Shown here piece by piece: positions 54,732 to 64,000 of a DNA stretch of 64,000 nt. The position numbers were made by a program, and so were the translations under genes. The notes under the pieces are model-generated. The model saw only the letters and a list, made by a program, of their open reading frames with translations, made no database searches and was not told the origin of the DNA. The DNA is from JAADEM01 sp965371855 (GTDB lineage: Bacteria > Bacteroidota > Bacteroidia > Bacteroidales > Marinilabiliaceae), in NCBI GenBank assembly GCA_965371855.1, contig CBDUZZ010000010.1, positions 1 to 64,000 of the forward strand, in the 5' to 3' direction. How positions within the stretch are numbered: position 1 is the stretch's first letter; the number at the start of each line of letters is the position of its first letter.

Positions 54732-54764
54732 AACCCTCCAGGAGTTTCAAACTCCTGGAGGGTT
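54732..54764. repeat. Perfect inverted repeat, two 16-bp arms with a one-base centre
   Basis: The left arm AACCCTCCAGGAGTTT and the right arm AAACTCCTGGAGGGTT flank a single C at 54748. It lies between ppdK and ruvX and could act as a transcript end for ppdK. The perfection and GC content also suggest a mobile palindromic element. Confidence 0.8.
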
Positions 54765-54795
54765 AGAGGTTATTTATAAAACAATAAAGTATTAC

Positions 54796-57501
54796 CTATC
54801 TTAAAGCGGCTTGAGCAGCAGCTAATCTTGCAATTGGTACACGGTATGGAGAACAACTTACGTAGTTCATGCCAACGCGATGACAGAACTCAACAGAAGT
54901 AGGTTCACCACCATGCTCTCCACAGATACCTACCTTTAGGTTGTTGCGTGTACTACGACCTTTATCTGTACCTATTTGTACCAATTGGCCTATGCCTTCC
55001 TGATCAAGTATCTGGAATGGGTCGCTTTTCAAAATACCTTTTTGAATATAGATAGGCAGGAATTTTCCGGCATCGTCACGTGAATAACCAAAGCCCATTT
55101 GAGTAAGGTCATTTGTTCCGAATGAGAAGAATTCAGCTACCTCTGCAATTTCGTCAGCGGTAAGTGCTGCACGAGGAATCTCAATCATGGTACCAACCAT
55201 ATAATCGATCGTAACTCCTTTTTCCTCAAATAATTTATTTGCAACAGTGTCAACAATCTCTTTTTGTAGAACCAACTCTTTAACAGTACCAATCAGTGGA
55301 ACCATAATCTCAGGATAAGTTTTTACTCCTTCGGCTTTTAGTTCAAGAGCAGCTTCAAGAATAGCACGAGCCTGCATTTCTGTAATTTCAGGATATGTAT
55401 TTCCTAAACGGCAGCCACGGTGCCCCAACATCGGGTTGAATTCGTGAAGATCAGTAACTTTTTGTTTGATGACTTCAACACTAACTCCAAGCTCTTTAGC
55501 CATCTCTTTTTGATTGGCATCTTCATGAGGAACAAATTCATGCAAAGGAGGATCGAGTAGGCGAACAGTTACAGGTAGTCCTTCCATTGCTCTAAATACT
55601 CCCTTGAAGTCTTCACGCTGGATTGGTAAAAGTTTATCAAGAGCTTTACGACGACCGGCCTCGTCATCAGCCAGAATCATTTCTCTCATTAACTTAAGTC
55701 TCTCTCCTTCAAAAAACATGTGTTCTGTACGGCAAAGACCAATACCTTCAGCACCAAATTTGATAGCTTGTTTTGCATCACGTTCAGTTTCAGCATTTGT
55801 ACGAACATTCATAGTACGGTATTTGTCGGCAAGTTTCATTATTTCATTGAAATCGCCACTCAATTCAGGCTCTATTGTTGCAATTTGTCCTTCATAAACT
55901 TCTCCGGTAGAACCGTTCAGTGAAATCCAGTCACCTTCTGCAAAGGTTTTTCCACCGGCTGTTAGTGTACGTGCTTTATAATTTATAACACAGCCACCTG
56001 CACCTGATACACAACATTTGCCCATACCGCGTGCAACAACGGCTGCGTGTGATGTCATACCTCCACGGGCAGTAAGAATACCTTTAGCAATATCCATGCC
56101 TTCAAGGTCTTCAGGAGAAGTCTCAATACGAACTAAGATAGATACCGGATAATTTCCTGCTTCATCGGCATGAAAGACAATTTGTCCTGTAGCAGCTCCC
56201 GGAGATGCAGGTAAACCTTTAGAAACAACATTTGCTTTTTCAATAGCTTTCTTATCGAATACCGGATGAAGTAATTCATCAAGCTTATTAGGCTCCTGAC
56301 GAAGAATGGCAGTTTTTTCATCAATCATTCCATCACGTACCATATCCATGGCAATTGTAACCATTGCTGCGGCAGTACGTTTTCCGTTACGAGTTTGTAG
56401 CATCCACAATTTACCATCCTGAATTGTAAATTCAAGATCTTGCATATCTTTGAAATAGCTATCTAATTTTGCCTGTGTGGCGAAAAGTTCTTTGTAGGCA
56501 ACTGGCATTGCTTCCTCTAATGAAGGAAAATCAGATGCTCTTTCTTCTTCTGAAACTTCAGAAAGTTTGGCCCATCGGCGCGCTCCTTCAGTAGTGATTT
56601 GTTGTGGAGTACGAATACCTGCAACCACATCTTCACCCTGAGCATTGATCAGGTACTCTCCATTAAAGATGTTTTCTCCTGTAGCTGCATCACGAGTAAA
56701 GGCAACTCCTGTGGCTGAATTTTCACCCATATTACCAAATACCATTGCCTGAATATTAACGGCAGTACCCCATTCATCAGGAATCTGGTGCATTTGGCGG
56801 TAATATATAGCCCTTGAAGTATCCCAGCTATCAAATACGGCCATAACAGCACCCCAAAGCTGATCCCATGGACTTGTTGGGAAGTCATGACCAGTTTGTT
56901 TTTTGACAGCAGCCTTGAATTTAACAACTAATTCTTTAAGAGCAGGAACACTAAGTTCATTATCCTGTTCAACTCCATTAGCTTTTTTAACCTCTTCAAG
57001 AATTTCTTCAAAAGGATCGATATCTTCTTTTGATTCAGGTTTCATGCCAAGAACAACATCTCCATACATTTGTACGAAACGACGATATGAATCCCATGCA
57101 AAACTTTCGTTACCTGATTTTTTGGCAATAGCTTCAACAGCATCATCATTTAACCCAAGGTTCAGAACGGTGTCCATCATACCCGGCATCGACACACGTG
57201 CCCCTGAACGAACAGATACCAATAAGGGGTTTTCGTCACCACCAAATTTTGCCCCCATAAGTTCTTCAACGTAAGCAACTGCAGATTCTACATCTGCTTT
57301 TAAAAGTTCTACAACTTTATCGTGACCTAATTTATTATATTCGGTACAGGTATCAGCTGTAATTGTAAATCCGGGAGGTACCGGAACTCCAATAAGGTTC
57401 ATTTCAGCCAAATTGGCTCCTTTTCCACCTAATAGGTTTTTCATGTCTGATTTACCTTCGGCTTTTCCATTGCCAAAAGTATAAACGCGTTTTGTACTCA
57501 T
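54796..57501 (-). CDS. ppdK: Pyruvate phosphate dikinase
   Basis: The enzyme interconverts pyruvate and PEP using ATP/AMP and phosphate. The 901-residue length is normal. The ATP-grasp domain opens with LLGGKGANLAEMNLIGVPVP. The phosphohistidine lies in GILTARGGMTSHAAVVARGM, and the PEP-barrel domain has EGIGLCRTEHMFFEG and the catalytic Cys in GICGEHGGEP. It points to PPi-linked glycolysis or gluconeogenesis and fits the neighbouring nifJ gene. Confidence 0.97.
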   Translation of the reverse strand: MSTKRVYTFGNGKAEGKSDMKNLLGGKGANLAEMNLIGVPVPPGFTITADTCTEYNKLGHDKVVELLKADVESAVAYVEELMGAKFGGDENPLLVSVRSGARVSMPGMMDTVLNLGLNDDAVEAIAKKSGNESFAWDSYRRFVQMYGDVVLGMKPESKEDIDPFEEILEEVKKANGVEQDNELSVPALKELVVKFKAAVKKQTGHDFPTSPWDQLWGAVMAVFDSWDTSRAIYYRQMHQIPDEWGTAVNIQAMVFGNMGENSATGVAFTRDAATGENIFNGEYLINAQGEDVVAGIRTPQQITTEGARRWAKLSEVSEEERASDFPSLEEAMPVAYKELFATQAKLDSYFKDMQDLEFTIQDGKLWMLQTRNGKRTAAAMVTIAMDMVRDGMIDEKTAILRQEPNKLDELLHPVFDKKAIEKANVVSKGLPASPGAATGQIVFHADEAGNYPVSILVRIETSPEDLEGMDIAKGILTARGGMTSHAAVVARGMGKCCVSGAGGCVINYKARTLTAGGKTFAEGDWISLNGSTGEVYEGQIATIEPELSGDFNEIMKLADKYRTMNVRTNAETERDAKQAIKFGAEGIGLCRTEHMFFEGERLKLMREMILADDEAGRRKALDKLLPIQREDFKGVFRAMEGLPVTVRLLDPPLHEFVPHEDANQKEMAKELGVSVEVIKQKVTDLHEFNPMLGHRGCRLGNTYPEITEMQARAILEAALELKAEGVKTYPEIMVPLIGTVKELVLQKEIVDTVANKLFEEKGVTIDYMVGTMIEIPRAALTADEIAEVAEFFSFGTNDLTQMGFGYSRDDAGKFLPIYIQKGILKSDPFQILDQEGIGQLVQIGTDKGRSTRNNLKVGICGEHGGEPTSVEFCHRVGMNYVSCSPYRVPIARLAAAQAALR

Positions 57502-57557
57502 CTTAAATGAATTAGTATATATTAATGAATATTAAAATCTATTTTTAAATAGGCCTA

Positions 57558-57586
57558 CAAAATTAATAAAATTTTTCTCAAAGCAA
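57558..57586 (-). promoter_or_regulatory. Possible Bacteroidota-type promoter for ppdK
   Basis: On the minus strand, TAATTTTG (57565-57558) fits the -7 consensus TAnnTTTG, and TTG at 57586-57584 lies 18 bp upstream as a -33 element. The ATG of ppdK is 57 bp downstream of the -7 box. Confidence 0.4.
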
Positions 57587-57614
57587 CTAATTATAATTAA
57601 CTCATTTTTTAAGT

Positions 57615-57647
57615 AAAAAAACGCCACACATGATGTGTAGCGTTTTC
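57615..57647 (-). terminator. Intrinsic terminator after nifJ
   Basis: AAAACGCCACACAT pairs with ATGTGTAGCGTTTT with one mismatch. On the minus strand it is followed by a T-run, placing it just after the nifJ stop codon. Confidence 0.85.
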
Positions 57648-57678
57648 TTATTAAAGGATTGTTGAATAAATCAACAAT

Positions 57679-60600
57679 TTAGTAGTTCTGTTCAGATAGA
57701 CGTTTGTATGAGTTGTAACGCCATTTTGCATTTTTCTCAGCTTCGGCAAACAGTATGGATGCCTCTTCAGGATTTGATTTTAAAAGTGCTGTGTAACGAA
57801 CTTCTCCTTTCAGGAAGTCCTGGAATTTACTCCAATCCGGCTCTTTTGAATCAAGAGTGAACGGATTCTTACCTTCTTCTTCTAATATTGGGTTATACTT
57901 GTACAGATGCCAGTAACCTGCTTCAACGGCACGTTTTTGCTCATCCTGAGTTTTACCCATTCCGGCTTTTAAACCATGACTAATACAAGGTGAATAAGCA
58001 ATTATCAGTGATGGTCCAGGATAAGCCTCTGCTTCTTTAAGTGCTTTGAAGTAGTGACTTTGATTAGCGCCCATTGCAACCTGTGCTACGTAAACATATC
58101 CGTATGTAGTAGCCATCAAACCTAGGTCTTTCTTCCGGATTTTCTTTCCGGCAGCTGCAAATTTGGCTATAGCACCTGTTGGTGTTGCTTTAGAAGACTG
58201 ACCTCCTGTGTTTGAATATACTTCGGTATCCATTACCAGTACATTTATATCCTGACCTGAAGCTAAAACATGGTCTAATCCGCCATAACCAATATCATAA
58301 GCCCATCCGTCACCACCAAATACCCATACTGATTTTTTAACGAGATGATCTTTAAGGTTCAGGATTTCCTGAGCAACTGCGTGTTTCTCATTTTCTAAAG
58401 CTTTTAAAACAGCGGTAGAAGCATTACGCGACTTCTCACCATCTTCTTTGACTTCTATCCAGGCTTCGAAAGCAACTTTTGTTTCGGCACTTACTTCATT
58501 CAGTGTCTCATTCATTTTGCGCTCAATGCGTTCGCGCAGTTTGTTAACAGCAGTAGCCATTCCTAAACCATATTCGGCATTATCTTCAAACAGTGAGTTT
58601 GCCCATGCAGGACCACGATCGTTTTTGTCAGAACAGTATGGAGTAGCAGGAGCTGATCCACCATAAATAGAAGAACAACCTGTTGCATTTGCAATCATCA
58701 TTCTGTCACCATAAAGTTGAGTGATAAGTTTGATGTAAGGAGTTTCTCCACAACCGGAACAAGCACCGGAGAATTCGAATAGTGGTTGAGCAAACTGTGA
58801 TGATTTAACATTAAGAGTTTTAGGTGTGATCTCATCTTTAATGGTTACTTTTTCAGCCATGTATTCCCAATGATTAACCTCTTCCATTTGAGATTCAAGA
58901 GGCTTCATTATAAGTGACTTCACTTTTGAAGGACAAACATCGGCACAGTTACCACAACCGGTACAGTCAAGAACACTTACCTGAATACGAAATTGTATAC
59001 CGTCAAAGCCTTTACCATTTGCTTTTTTAGTTTCTACTCCTTCAGGGGCATTTGCAACTTCTTCTTCATCCAAAAGGAATGGGCGTATGGCAGCATGAGG
59101 ACAAACATAAGCACACTGATTACACTGAATACAGTTGTCAATTTGCCATTCAGGAACATTAATTGCGATTCCACGTTTTTCATAAGCAGCAGTTCCTGCA
59201 GGGAATGTACCATCTTCACGTCCGGTGAACGCACTAACAGGAAGGTTATCTCCTTCAAGTGAGTTGATAGGCTCCATAATGTTTTTGATGAAATCGGGTA
59301 CTTGTTTTTTAATAGTATTGGCCTCTTCTGTAATGTTTGCCCATTCTGCAGGCACTTCAATCTGAGTAACATCACCACCAAGATCAACGGCTTTATAATT
59401 CATTTTAACTACATCTTCACCTTTAAGACCGAAAGACTTAACAATGGCTTTTTTCATACTATCAACGGCCTGATCGTAAGGAATAACTTCTGAAATCTTA
59501 AAGAATGCTGATTGCATAATGGTATTGGTACGGTTACCCAGTCCAATATCTTCAGCTATTTTGGTTGCATTAATGATATAAAACTTAATATCATTTTCGG
59601 CCATGAATTTTTTAAACTTGCCAGGTATATGTTTTTTTGTTTCTTCAACATCCCATGTAGAGTTCAGAAGGAAAGTACCACCGTTTTTCATGCCTTTAAG
59701 CATATCGTACTGATTCAGATAGGCAGGAACATGACATGCAACGAAATCAGGGGTGTTTACCAGATAGGGTGAGCGAATCATTTCATCACCAAATCTCAGG
59801 TGAGATATTGTGATACCTCCCGATTTTTTAGAGTCGTAAGCAAAGTATGCCTGAGCATATTTATCGGTATTGTCACCAATGATCTTAATAGAGTTTTTGT
59901 TAGCACCAACAGTACCATCAGAACCTAATCCATAGAATTTACCCTCGAAAGTTCCTTTGGCAGCTAAACTTATTTCAGGTAACAGAGGAAGAGATGTAAA
60001 TGTTACATCATCAACTATACCTACAGTAAAGTTGTTTTTTGGCTCATCCATTTTAAGATTTTCGAAAACTGCAACCATATGAGCCGGAGTGGTATCTTTA
60101 GAGGATAGGCCATAACGTCCGCCAACAATGAGAGGAGCATTCTCTTTACCATAGAACAAGTCCCGTACATCAAGGTACATAGGTTCTCCGTTTGCACCTA
60201 ATTCTTTAGTTCTGTCAAGTACTGCAATGCGTTTTGTTGTAGCCGGAAAAGCCTCCATGAAGTATTTTGCTGAGAAAGGACGATATAGATGAACTGCTAT
60301 CATACCAACTTTTTCGCCTTTTGCTGTAAGATAATCAATAGTCTCTTTCAGAGTTTCGGTAATAGATCCCATTGCAATAACAATGTTTTCAGCATCTTCA
60401 GCTCCGTAATAATCGAAAGGACGATATTTACGACCGGTTATCTTACTGATCTCGTCCATATACTCAGCAACAACATCAGGTATATTTGTGTAAAATTTAT
60501 TAATGGCTTCACGTGACTGGAAATAGATATCAGGATTTTGTGCAGTACCTCTTGTTACAGGATGTTCAGGATTCAATGCATTGTCTCTGAATTTTTGCAA

Positions 60601-61203
60601 AGCATCATAGTCCAACAGTTTCTCAAGTTTATCTTGTTTCATTAATTCCACCTTCTGAATTTCGTGAGAAGTACGAAATCCGTCGAAAAAGTGAAGGAAA
60701 GGAATACGTGTTTTAATAGCAGCAAGGTGAGCAATACCTGCAATATCCATAATCTCCTGAATGCTTCCTGTAGCCAACATGGCAAAGCCTGTTTGCCGGG
60801 TAGCCATAACATCACTATGGTCGCCAAATATTGACAATGCCTGAGCAGCAAGGCTACGAGCACTTACATGAAAAACAGCAGGAAGAAGTTCTCCCGACAT
60901 TTTGTACATATTAGGGATCATTAGCAAAAGTCCTTGTGAGGCGGTAAAAGTAGAAGTTAAGGCACCGGCTTGTAATGAACCGTGAACAGCTCCGGCAGCA
61001 CCTGCTTCTGATTGCATCTCTTCCACTTTAACAATTTCTCCAAAAATATTTTTCCTTCCTGCGGCAGCCCATTCATCTACATTTTCGGCCATGTTGGATG
61101 AAGGAGTGATGGGGTAAATTGCAGCTACTTCGCTGAACATATAGGCTATATGAGAAGCAGCATGATTTCCATCACAAGTGATAAACTTTTTTTCTTTTGT
61201 CAT
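57679..61203 (-). CDS. nifJ: Pyruvate:ferredoxin (flavodoxin) oxidoreductase
   Basis: The 1174-residue single-chain enzyme oxidises pyruvate to acetyl-CoA and CO2 and reduces ferredoxin. The alpha domain begins HAASHIAYMFSEVAAIYPIT. The gamma domain holds residues 420-620. Two 4Fe-4S motifs follow (CIQCNQCAYVCPHAAIRP and CTGCGNCADVCPSKVKSL), and a C-terminal beta domain has the thiamine-diphosphate site VFGGDGWAYDIGYGGLDHV and a third cluster Cys in FSGACSGCGE. All domains are intact. It supports a fermentative, anaerobic lifestyle. Confidence 0.98.
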   Translation of the reverse strand: MTKEKKFITCDGNHAASHIAYMFSEVAAIYPITPSSNMAENVDEWAAAGRKNIFGEIVKVEEMQSEAGAAGAVHGSLQAGALTSTFTASQGLLLMIPNMYKMSGELLPAVFHVSARSLAAQALSIFGDHSDVMATRQTGFAMLATGSIQEIMDIAGIAHLAAIKTRIPFLHFFDGFRTSHEIQKVELMKQDKLEKLLDYDALQKFRDNALNPEHPVTRGTAQNPDIYFQSREAINKFYTNIPDVVAEYMDEISKITGRKYRPFDYYGAEDAENIVIAMGSITETLKETIDYLTAKGEKVGMIAVHLYRPFSAKYFMEAFPATTKRIAVLDRTKELGANGEPMYLDVRDLFYGKENAPLIVGGRYGLSSKDTTPAHMVAVFENLKMDEPKNNFTVGIVDDVTFTSLPLLPEISLAAKGTFEGKFYGLGSDGTVGANKNSIKIIGDNTDKYAQAYFAYDSKKSGGITISHLRFGDEMIRSPYLVNTPDFVACHVPAYLNQYDMLKGMKNGGTFLLNSTWDVEETKKHIPGKFKKFMAENDIKFYIINATKIAEDIGLGNRTNTIMQSAFFKISEVIPYDQAVDSMKKAIVKSFGLKGEDVVKMNYKAVDLGGDVTQIEVPAEWANITEEANTIKKQVPDFIKNIMEPINSLEGDNLPVSAFTGREDGTFPAGTAAYEKRGIAINVPEWQIDNCIQCNQCAYVCPHAAIRPFLLDEEEVANAPEGVETKKANGKGFDGIQFRIQVSVLDCTGCGNCADVCPSKVKSLIMKPLESQMEEVNHWEYMAEKVTIKDEITPKTLNVKSSQFAQPLFEFSGACSGCGETPYIKLITQLYGDRMMIANATGCSSIYGGSAPATPYCSDKNDRGPAWANSLFEDNAEYGLGMATAVNKLRERIERKMNETLNEVSAETKVAFEAWIEVKEDGEKSRNASTAVLKALENEKHAVAQEILNLKDHLVKKSVWVFGGDGWAYDIGYGGLDHVLASGQDINVLVMDTEVYSNTGGQSSKATPTGAIAKFAAAGKKIRKKDLGLMATTYGYVYVAQVAMGANQSHYFKALKEAEAYPGPSLIIAYSPCISHGLKAGMGKTQDEQKRAVEAGYWHLYKYNPILEEEGKNPFTLDSKEPDWSKFQDFLKGEVRYTALLKSNPEEASILFAEAEKNAKWRYNSYKRLSEQNY

Positions 61204-61315
61204 TACTTGATCTATTAAATTAATATTTTAAATATTCAGTTATATTATTTTTTACCAAAAGGCTTTAAAGTTACAATTTTCATCTAACTATCTCAATAGC
61301 ATTTTAAAAATTAAT

Positions 61316-61356
61316 TAAAATAATAAAAGCCATTATAAGAATGGCTTTTATTATTT
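61316..61356 (-). terminator. Intrinsic terminator after rho
   Basis: AATAATAAAAGCCATT pairs with AATGGCTTTTATTATT around ATAAG. A T-rich tract follows on the minus strand. It lies just beyond the rho stop codon. Confidence 0.85.
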
Positions 61357-61374
61357 ATTCTTAAGTATAGTCTC

Positions 61375-63099
61375 TTATTTGTCATTCATCGAAATAAGGA
61401 ATTCTTCATTTGATATAGTCTTGTTCATCCGGAGACGAAGGAATTCCATTGCTTCAACTGGAGTCATGTCTGATAGGAAGTTACGTAGGACCCAAATGCG
61501 GTTTAGGAATTCCTGCTCGATAAGCAGGTCTTCACGACGAGTGCTTGATAAGTTAACATCAACAGAAGGATAGATTCTTTTGTTTGACAAGCGTCGGTCT
61601 AATTGCAGCTCCATATTTCCTGTTCCTTTGAATTCTTCAAAAATGACCTCATCCATTTTCGAGCCTGTTTCGGTAAGTGCTGTTGCAATAATTGTTAAAG
61701 AACCTCCGTCTTCAATATTACGTGCAGCACCAAAAAATCTTTTGGGTTTATGTAGAGCATTTGCATCAACACCGCCTGAAAGAACTTTTCCTGATGCCGG
61801 TGATACAGTATTATATGCCCTTGCCAAACGGGTTATTGAATCGAGTAAAATTACTACATCATGGCCACACTCAGTAAGACGTTTAGCTTTTTCGAGAACA
61901 ATATTTGCAACTTTTACATGACGCTCGGCAGGCTCATCAAAAGTTGATGATACTACCTCGGCATTAACGCTACGTGCCATGTCAGTAACCTCTTCAGGCC
62001 GTTCATCAACAAGAAGTATTATCATATATACTTCGGGATGATTGGATGCAATGGCGTTGGCAATATCTTTTAACAGAACTGTTTTACCTGTTTTGGGCTG
62101 AGCAACGATTAATCCTCTTTGTCCTTTTCCAATTGGAGCAAACATATCTACAATGCGAGTAGAGAGATTGGCCATTTTTCCACTACTTATATTAAATTTC
62201 TCAGTTGGAAAAATAGGAGTCAAATGATCAAAAGGTATACGGTCTCTCACAAAGTCAGGTGTTCTGCCATTTATTTCTGCTACTTTGATCAGTGGAAAAT
62301 ACTTTTCACCTTCTTTGGGTGGTCTGATAGCCCCCAAGACAGAATCACCTGTTTTAAGTCCAAACAGCTTTATTTGAGATTGTGATACGTATATGTCGTC
62401 AGGAGAGTTAAAATAATTGTAATCAGATGAACGTAAAAATCCGTAACCGTCAGGCATTATCTCTAAAACACCAGAGGCAGAAATAATACCTTCAAATTCG
62501 TAAGGTCTGTCATCTTTGCGTTCGTAATTTTTACGGGGTCCGTTATCTTTTTGAAAGTTTCTGTCTTTTTGAGAACGTTCTTTCTTAACATGTTCTCGAG
62601 AACTTTTATCTTCAGAAGATTTTTGATCCTGATCTTTTGATTTCTCAGGTTTTTTCTTCTCGTTTACAAATTCTTCCTGTTTTATTGGTTCTGATTCTTT
62701 CTGTTTTATTGGTTCTGTTTTTTCTTTAACCTCTTTGACAACTTTCTTGGCAGGATGTTTTGCTTTTGTTGAAGGCTTAGTTTTAGGTTGTTCGTTTGGG
62801 GATACAATAGGCTCACTGTTTTTTTCAGGGGCCGAAGCTGCTTCTGTAACTTTATTTGTTATTGGAGAAGTTTTGTCTTGCCCCTTTTTTATCCTTGGCC
62901 TTCTTGTTGTGGGATTTTCGACTTTTCGGTCTTTATTAACAGTTTTCTTTGTTTGTGTAGACTGAATAGCCTGTTCATCCAGGATTTTATAAATCAACTC
63001 TTGCTTTTTATAAGATTCAACTCTTTTGATCTTAAGGTCTTTTGCAATTTGTCGTAATTCCGGGAGGAGCTTTTTGTTGAGCTCTAAAATATCATACAT
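61375..63099 (-). CDS. rho: Transcription termination factor Rho
   Basis: The 574-residue protein is longer than E. coli Rho (419) because of a charged linker at about residues 45-200 between the N-terminal helical bundle and the RNA-binding cold-shock domain. The linker includes a near-exact short duplication (EPIKQKESEPIKQEE). The ATPase core is intact: GQRGLIVAQPKTGKTVLL (Walker A), VILLDSITRLARAYN (Walker B), SGGVDANALHKPKRFFGAAR (Q/R loop). Long basic linkers are typical of Bacteroidota Rho. The gene is divergent from the sigma-factor gene. Confidence 0.97.
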   Translation of the reverse strand: MYDILELNKKLLPELRQIAKDLKIKRVESYKKQELIYKILDEQAIQSTQTKKTVNKDRKVENPTTRRPRIKKGQDKTSPITNKVTEAASAPEKNSEPIVSPNEQPKTKPSTKAKHPAKKVVKEVKEKTEPIKQKESEPIKQEEFVNEKKKPEKSKDQDQKSSEDKSSREHVKKERSQKDRNFQKDNGPRKNYERKDDRPYEFEGIISASGVLEIMPDGYGFLRSSDYNYFNSPDDIYVSQSQIKLFGLKTGDSVLGAIRPPKEGEKYFPLIKVAEINGRTPDFVRDRIPFDHLTPIFPTEKFNISSGKMANLSTRIVDMFAPIGKGQRGLIVAQPKTGKTVLLKDIANAIASNHPEVYMIILLVDERPEEVTDMARSVNAEVVSSTFDEPAERHVKVANIVLEKAKRLTECGHDVVILLDSITRLARAYNTVSPASGKVLSGGVDANALHKPKRFFGAARNIEDGGSLTIIATALTETGSKMDEVIFEEFKGTGNMELQLDRRLSNKRIYPSVDVNLSSTRREDLLIEQEFLNRIWVLRNFLSDMTPVEAMEFLRLRMNKTISNEEFLISMNDK

Positions 63100-63364
63100 A
63101 ATTTTGAAATAAATTATATTAAACGGGTAATGTCATTTAGGAATGAATGAAAAAATAAAATTGTATTTGATTATCAGGATTTAAATGGATTATACCACAA
63201 CCTTCCATCGTAGAATTTGTGCAAATTTAAATATTATCATTGAACCAACAAAATAAAATTGTCATTTTATATTAGGAAAATAAAAAAAATATATGCAATT
63301 TTAAACAAGCGCAGAAAAATAGAGTTGTTTTCACATGTAATATCCAACCAAACCTTAATCAATA

Positions 63365-64000
63365 ATGAGGCAACTTAAAATAACCAAACAGGTAACTAAT
63401 CGTGAAACCCCATCTTTGGACAAGTATCTTCACGAGATTAGTAAAGTAAGGTTGTTGACTGCTGAAGAGGAAGTTAAGCTGGCTAAGAAAATAAAACAGG
63501 GAGATCAGAAAGCGTTGGAGAAACTTATTAGTGCAAATCTCCGTTTTGTTGTTTCAGTATCTAAGCAGTATCAAAATCAGGGATTAAGTTTGCCTGATCT
63601 TATAAATGAGGGTAATATAGGATTGATAAAAGCAGCACAACGTTTTGATGAAACACGTGGTTTTAAGTTTATTTCCTATGCTGTTTGGTGGATTAGGCAG
63701 TCTATACTACAAGCCTTAGCCGAACAGGCCAGGATAGTGCGACTACCTTTGAATAAAATAGGGTCAATTAATAAAGTAAATAACGCCTTTGCGCGTCTTG
63801 AACAGGATTTTCAGCGGGAGCCAACTTCCGAAGAGATTGCTAATGCATTAGAGATTGCACCTAAAGAGGTAAAAGATGCTTTATGTGTTTCTCCCAGACA
63901 TTTATCGATGGATGCTCCTCTAAGAAAAGATGAGGATAATACTCTTTATGATATTTTATTGGCAACTAATAGCCTGAGTCCTGATTCTAACCTTCTAAAT
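63365..64000 (+). CDS. rpoD: Primary sigma factor RpoD (5' part; continues past window)
   Basis: The start at 63365 gives MRQLKITKQVTNRETPSLDK, the typical Bacteroidota start lacking region 1.1. Region 1.2 is followed by region 2 (NLRFVVSVSKQYQNQGLSLP, the -10-binding FKFISYAVWWIRQSI) and the beginning of region 3 (EQDFQREPTSEEIANAL). In this phylum such sigma factors read -33/-7 promoters. The gene is truncated by the window edge at residue 212, near the start of region 3.2 or 4. Confidence 0.95.
   Translation, partial: MRQLKITKQVTNRETPSLDKYLHEISKVRLLTAEEEVKLAKKIKQGDQKALEKLISANLRFVVSVSKQYQNQGLSLPDLINEGNIGLIKAAQRFDETRGFKFISYAVWWIRQSILQALAEQARIVRLPLNKIGSINKVNNAFARLEQDFQREPTSEEIANALEIAPKEVKDALCVSPRHLSMDAPLRKDEDNTLYDILLATNSLSPDSNLLN

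Noticed and set aside
1..64000. rRNA, tRNA and CRISPR signals
   Set aside because: No cloverleaf with a T-loop GGTTCRA pattern in non-coding sequence, no rRNA-like blocks, and no regularly spaced direct repeats of CRISPR size were found by eye.

Overview
The window looks like chromosomal DNA of an anaerobic or fermentative member of the Bacteroidota, most likely near the Bacteroidales/Marinilabiliales. The reasons are the AT-rich sequence, a short primary sigma factor without region 1.1, a Rho with a long charged linker, a PorE-like TPR/propeller/OmpA protein, abundant small lipoproteins, A-rich leaders instead of strong Shine-Dalgarno sites, and a pyruvate:ferredoxin oxidoreductase beside a pyruvate phosphate dikinase. 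No rRNA, tRNA or CRISPR array was recognised.

Positions 1-6300 are an eroding accessory zone. It holds a Crp-type regulator, an alpha/beta hydrolase fused to DUF2141 and a CPBP protease. These are followed by a PLP decarboxylase split by a nonsense codon, an IS91-type transposase fragment, the 3' end of an unrecognised gene and the C-terminal end of a chemoreceptor. Positions 6300-15900 carry envelope and sugar-related genes: glycosylasparaginase, a Gfo/Idh/MocA oxidoreductase, a PorE-like protein, a GH18 enzyme, a GHL10-like lipoprotein and YigZ. An acyltransferase here has lost its catalytic block. Positions 19926 down to 15922 form a minus-strand operon: a [2Fe-2S] thioredoxin-like protein, an [FeFe]-hydrogenase-like protein with a PAS domain, a SpoIIE-type phosphatase and a DUF4405 membrane protein. 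This looks like a redox or H2 sensory module. Next come a DUF4956/CotH-like pair, a large GH77 amylomaltase with starch-binding domains, a macrodomain protein and a membrane phosphoesterase.

Positions 27160-34806 form a plus-strand cluster of unknown purpose. It has an AraC-type regulator, a PqqD-like small protein, an ATP-grasp enzyme translationally coupled to it, a type III-fold PLP decarboxylase, a urea-transporter/M23 peptidase fusion, an outer-membrane-type protein and a TPR protein. NfeD follows. Positions 36854-40711 encode a single-chain type IIG-like restriction-modification enzyme. Its methyltransferase domain is interrupted in frame by a Y1 (HUH) transposase-like domain. Its reading frame also carries several near-identical palindromes (core GGAGCATGCTCC, read as Glu-His-Ala-Pro), four of them perfect. 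This is the most unusual structure in the window.

The rest is mostly housekeeping: an M28 peptidase, mnmA, sixA-like, ppk1, a YfcE-like phosphoesterase, the queF-queE-queC preQ0/queuosine operon, an FKBP lipoprotein, def, ruvX, ppdK, nifJ, rho and the 5' part of the primary sigma factor gene, which runs off the right edge. Hairpin terminators, intergenic short tandem repeats and mobile-looking palindromes lie between many genes.
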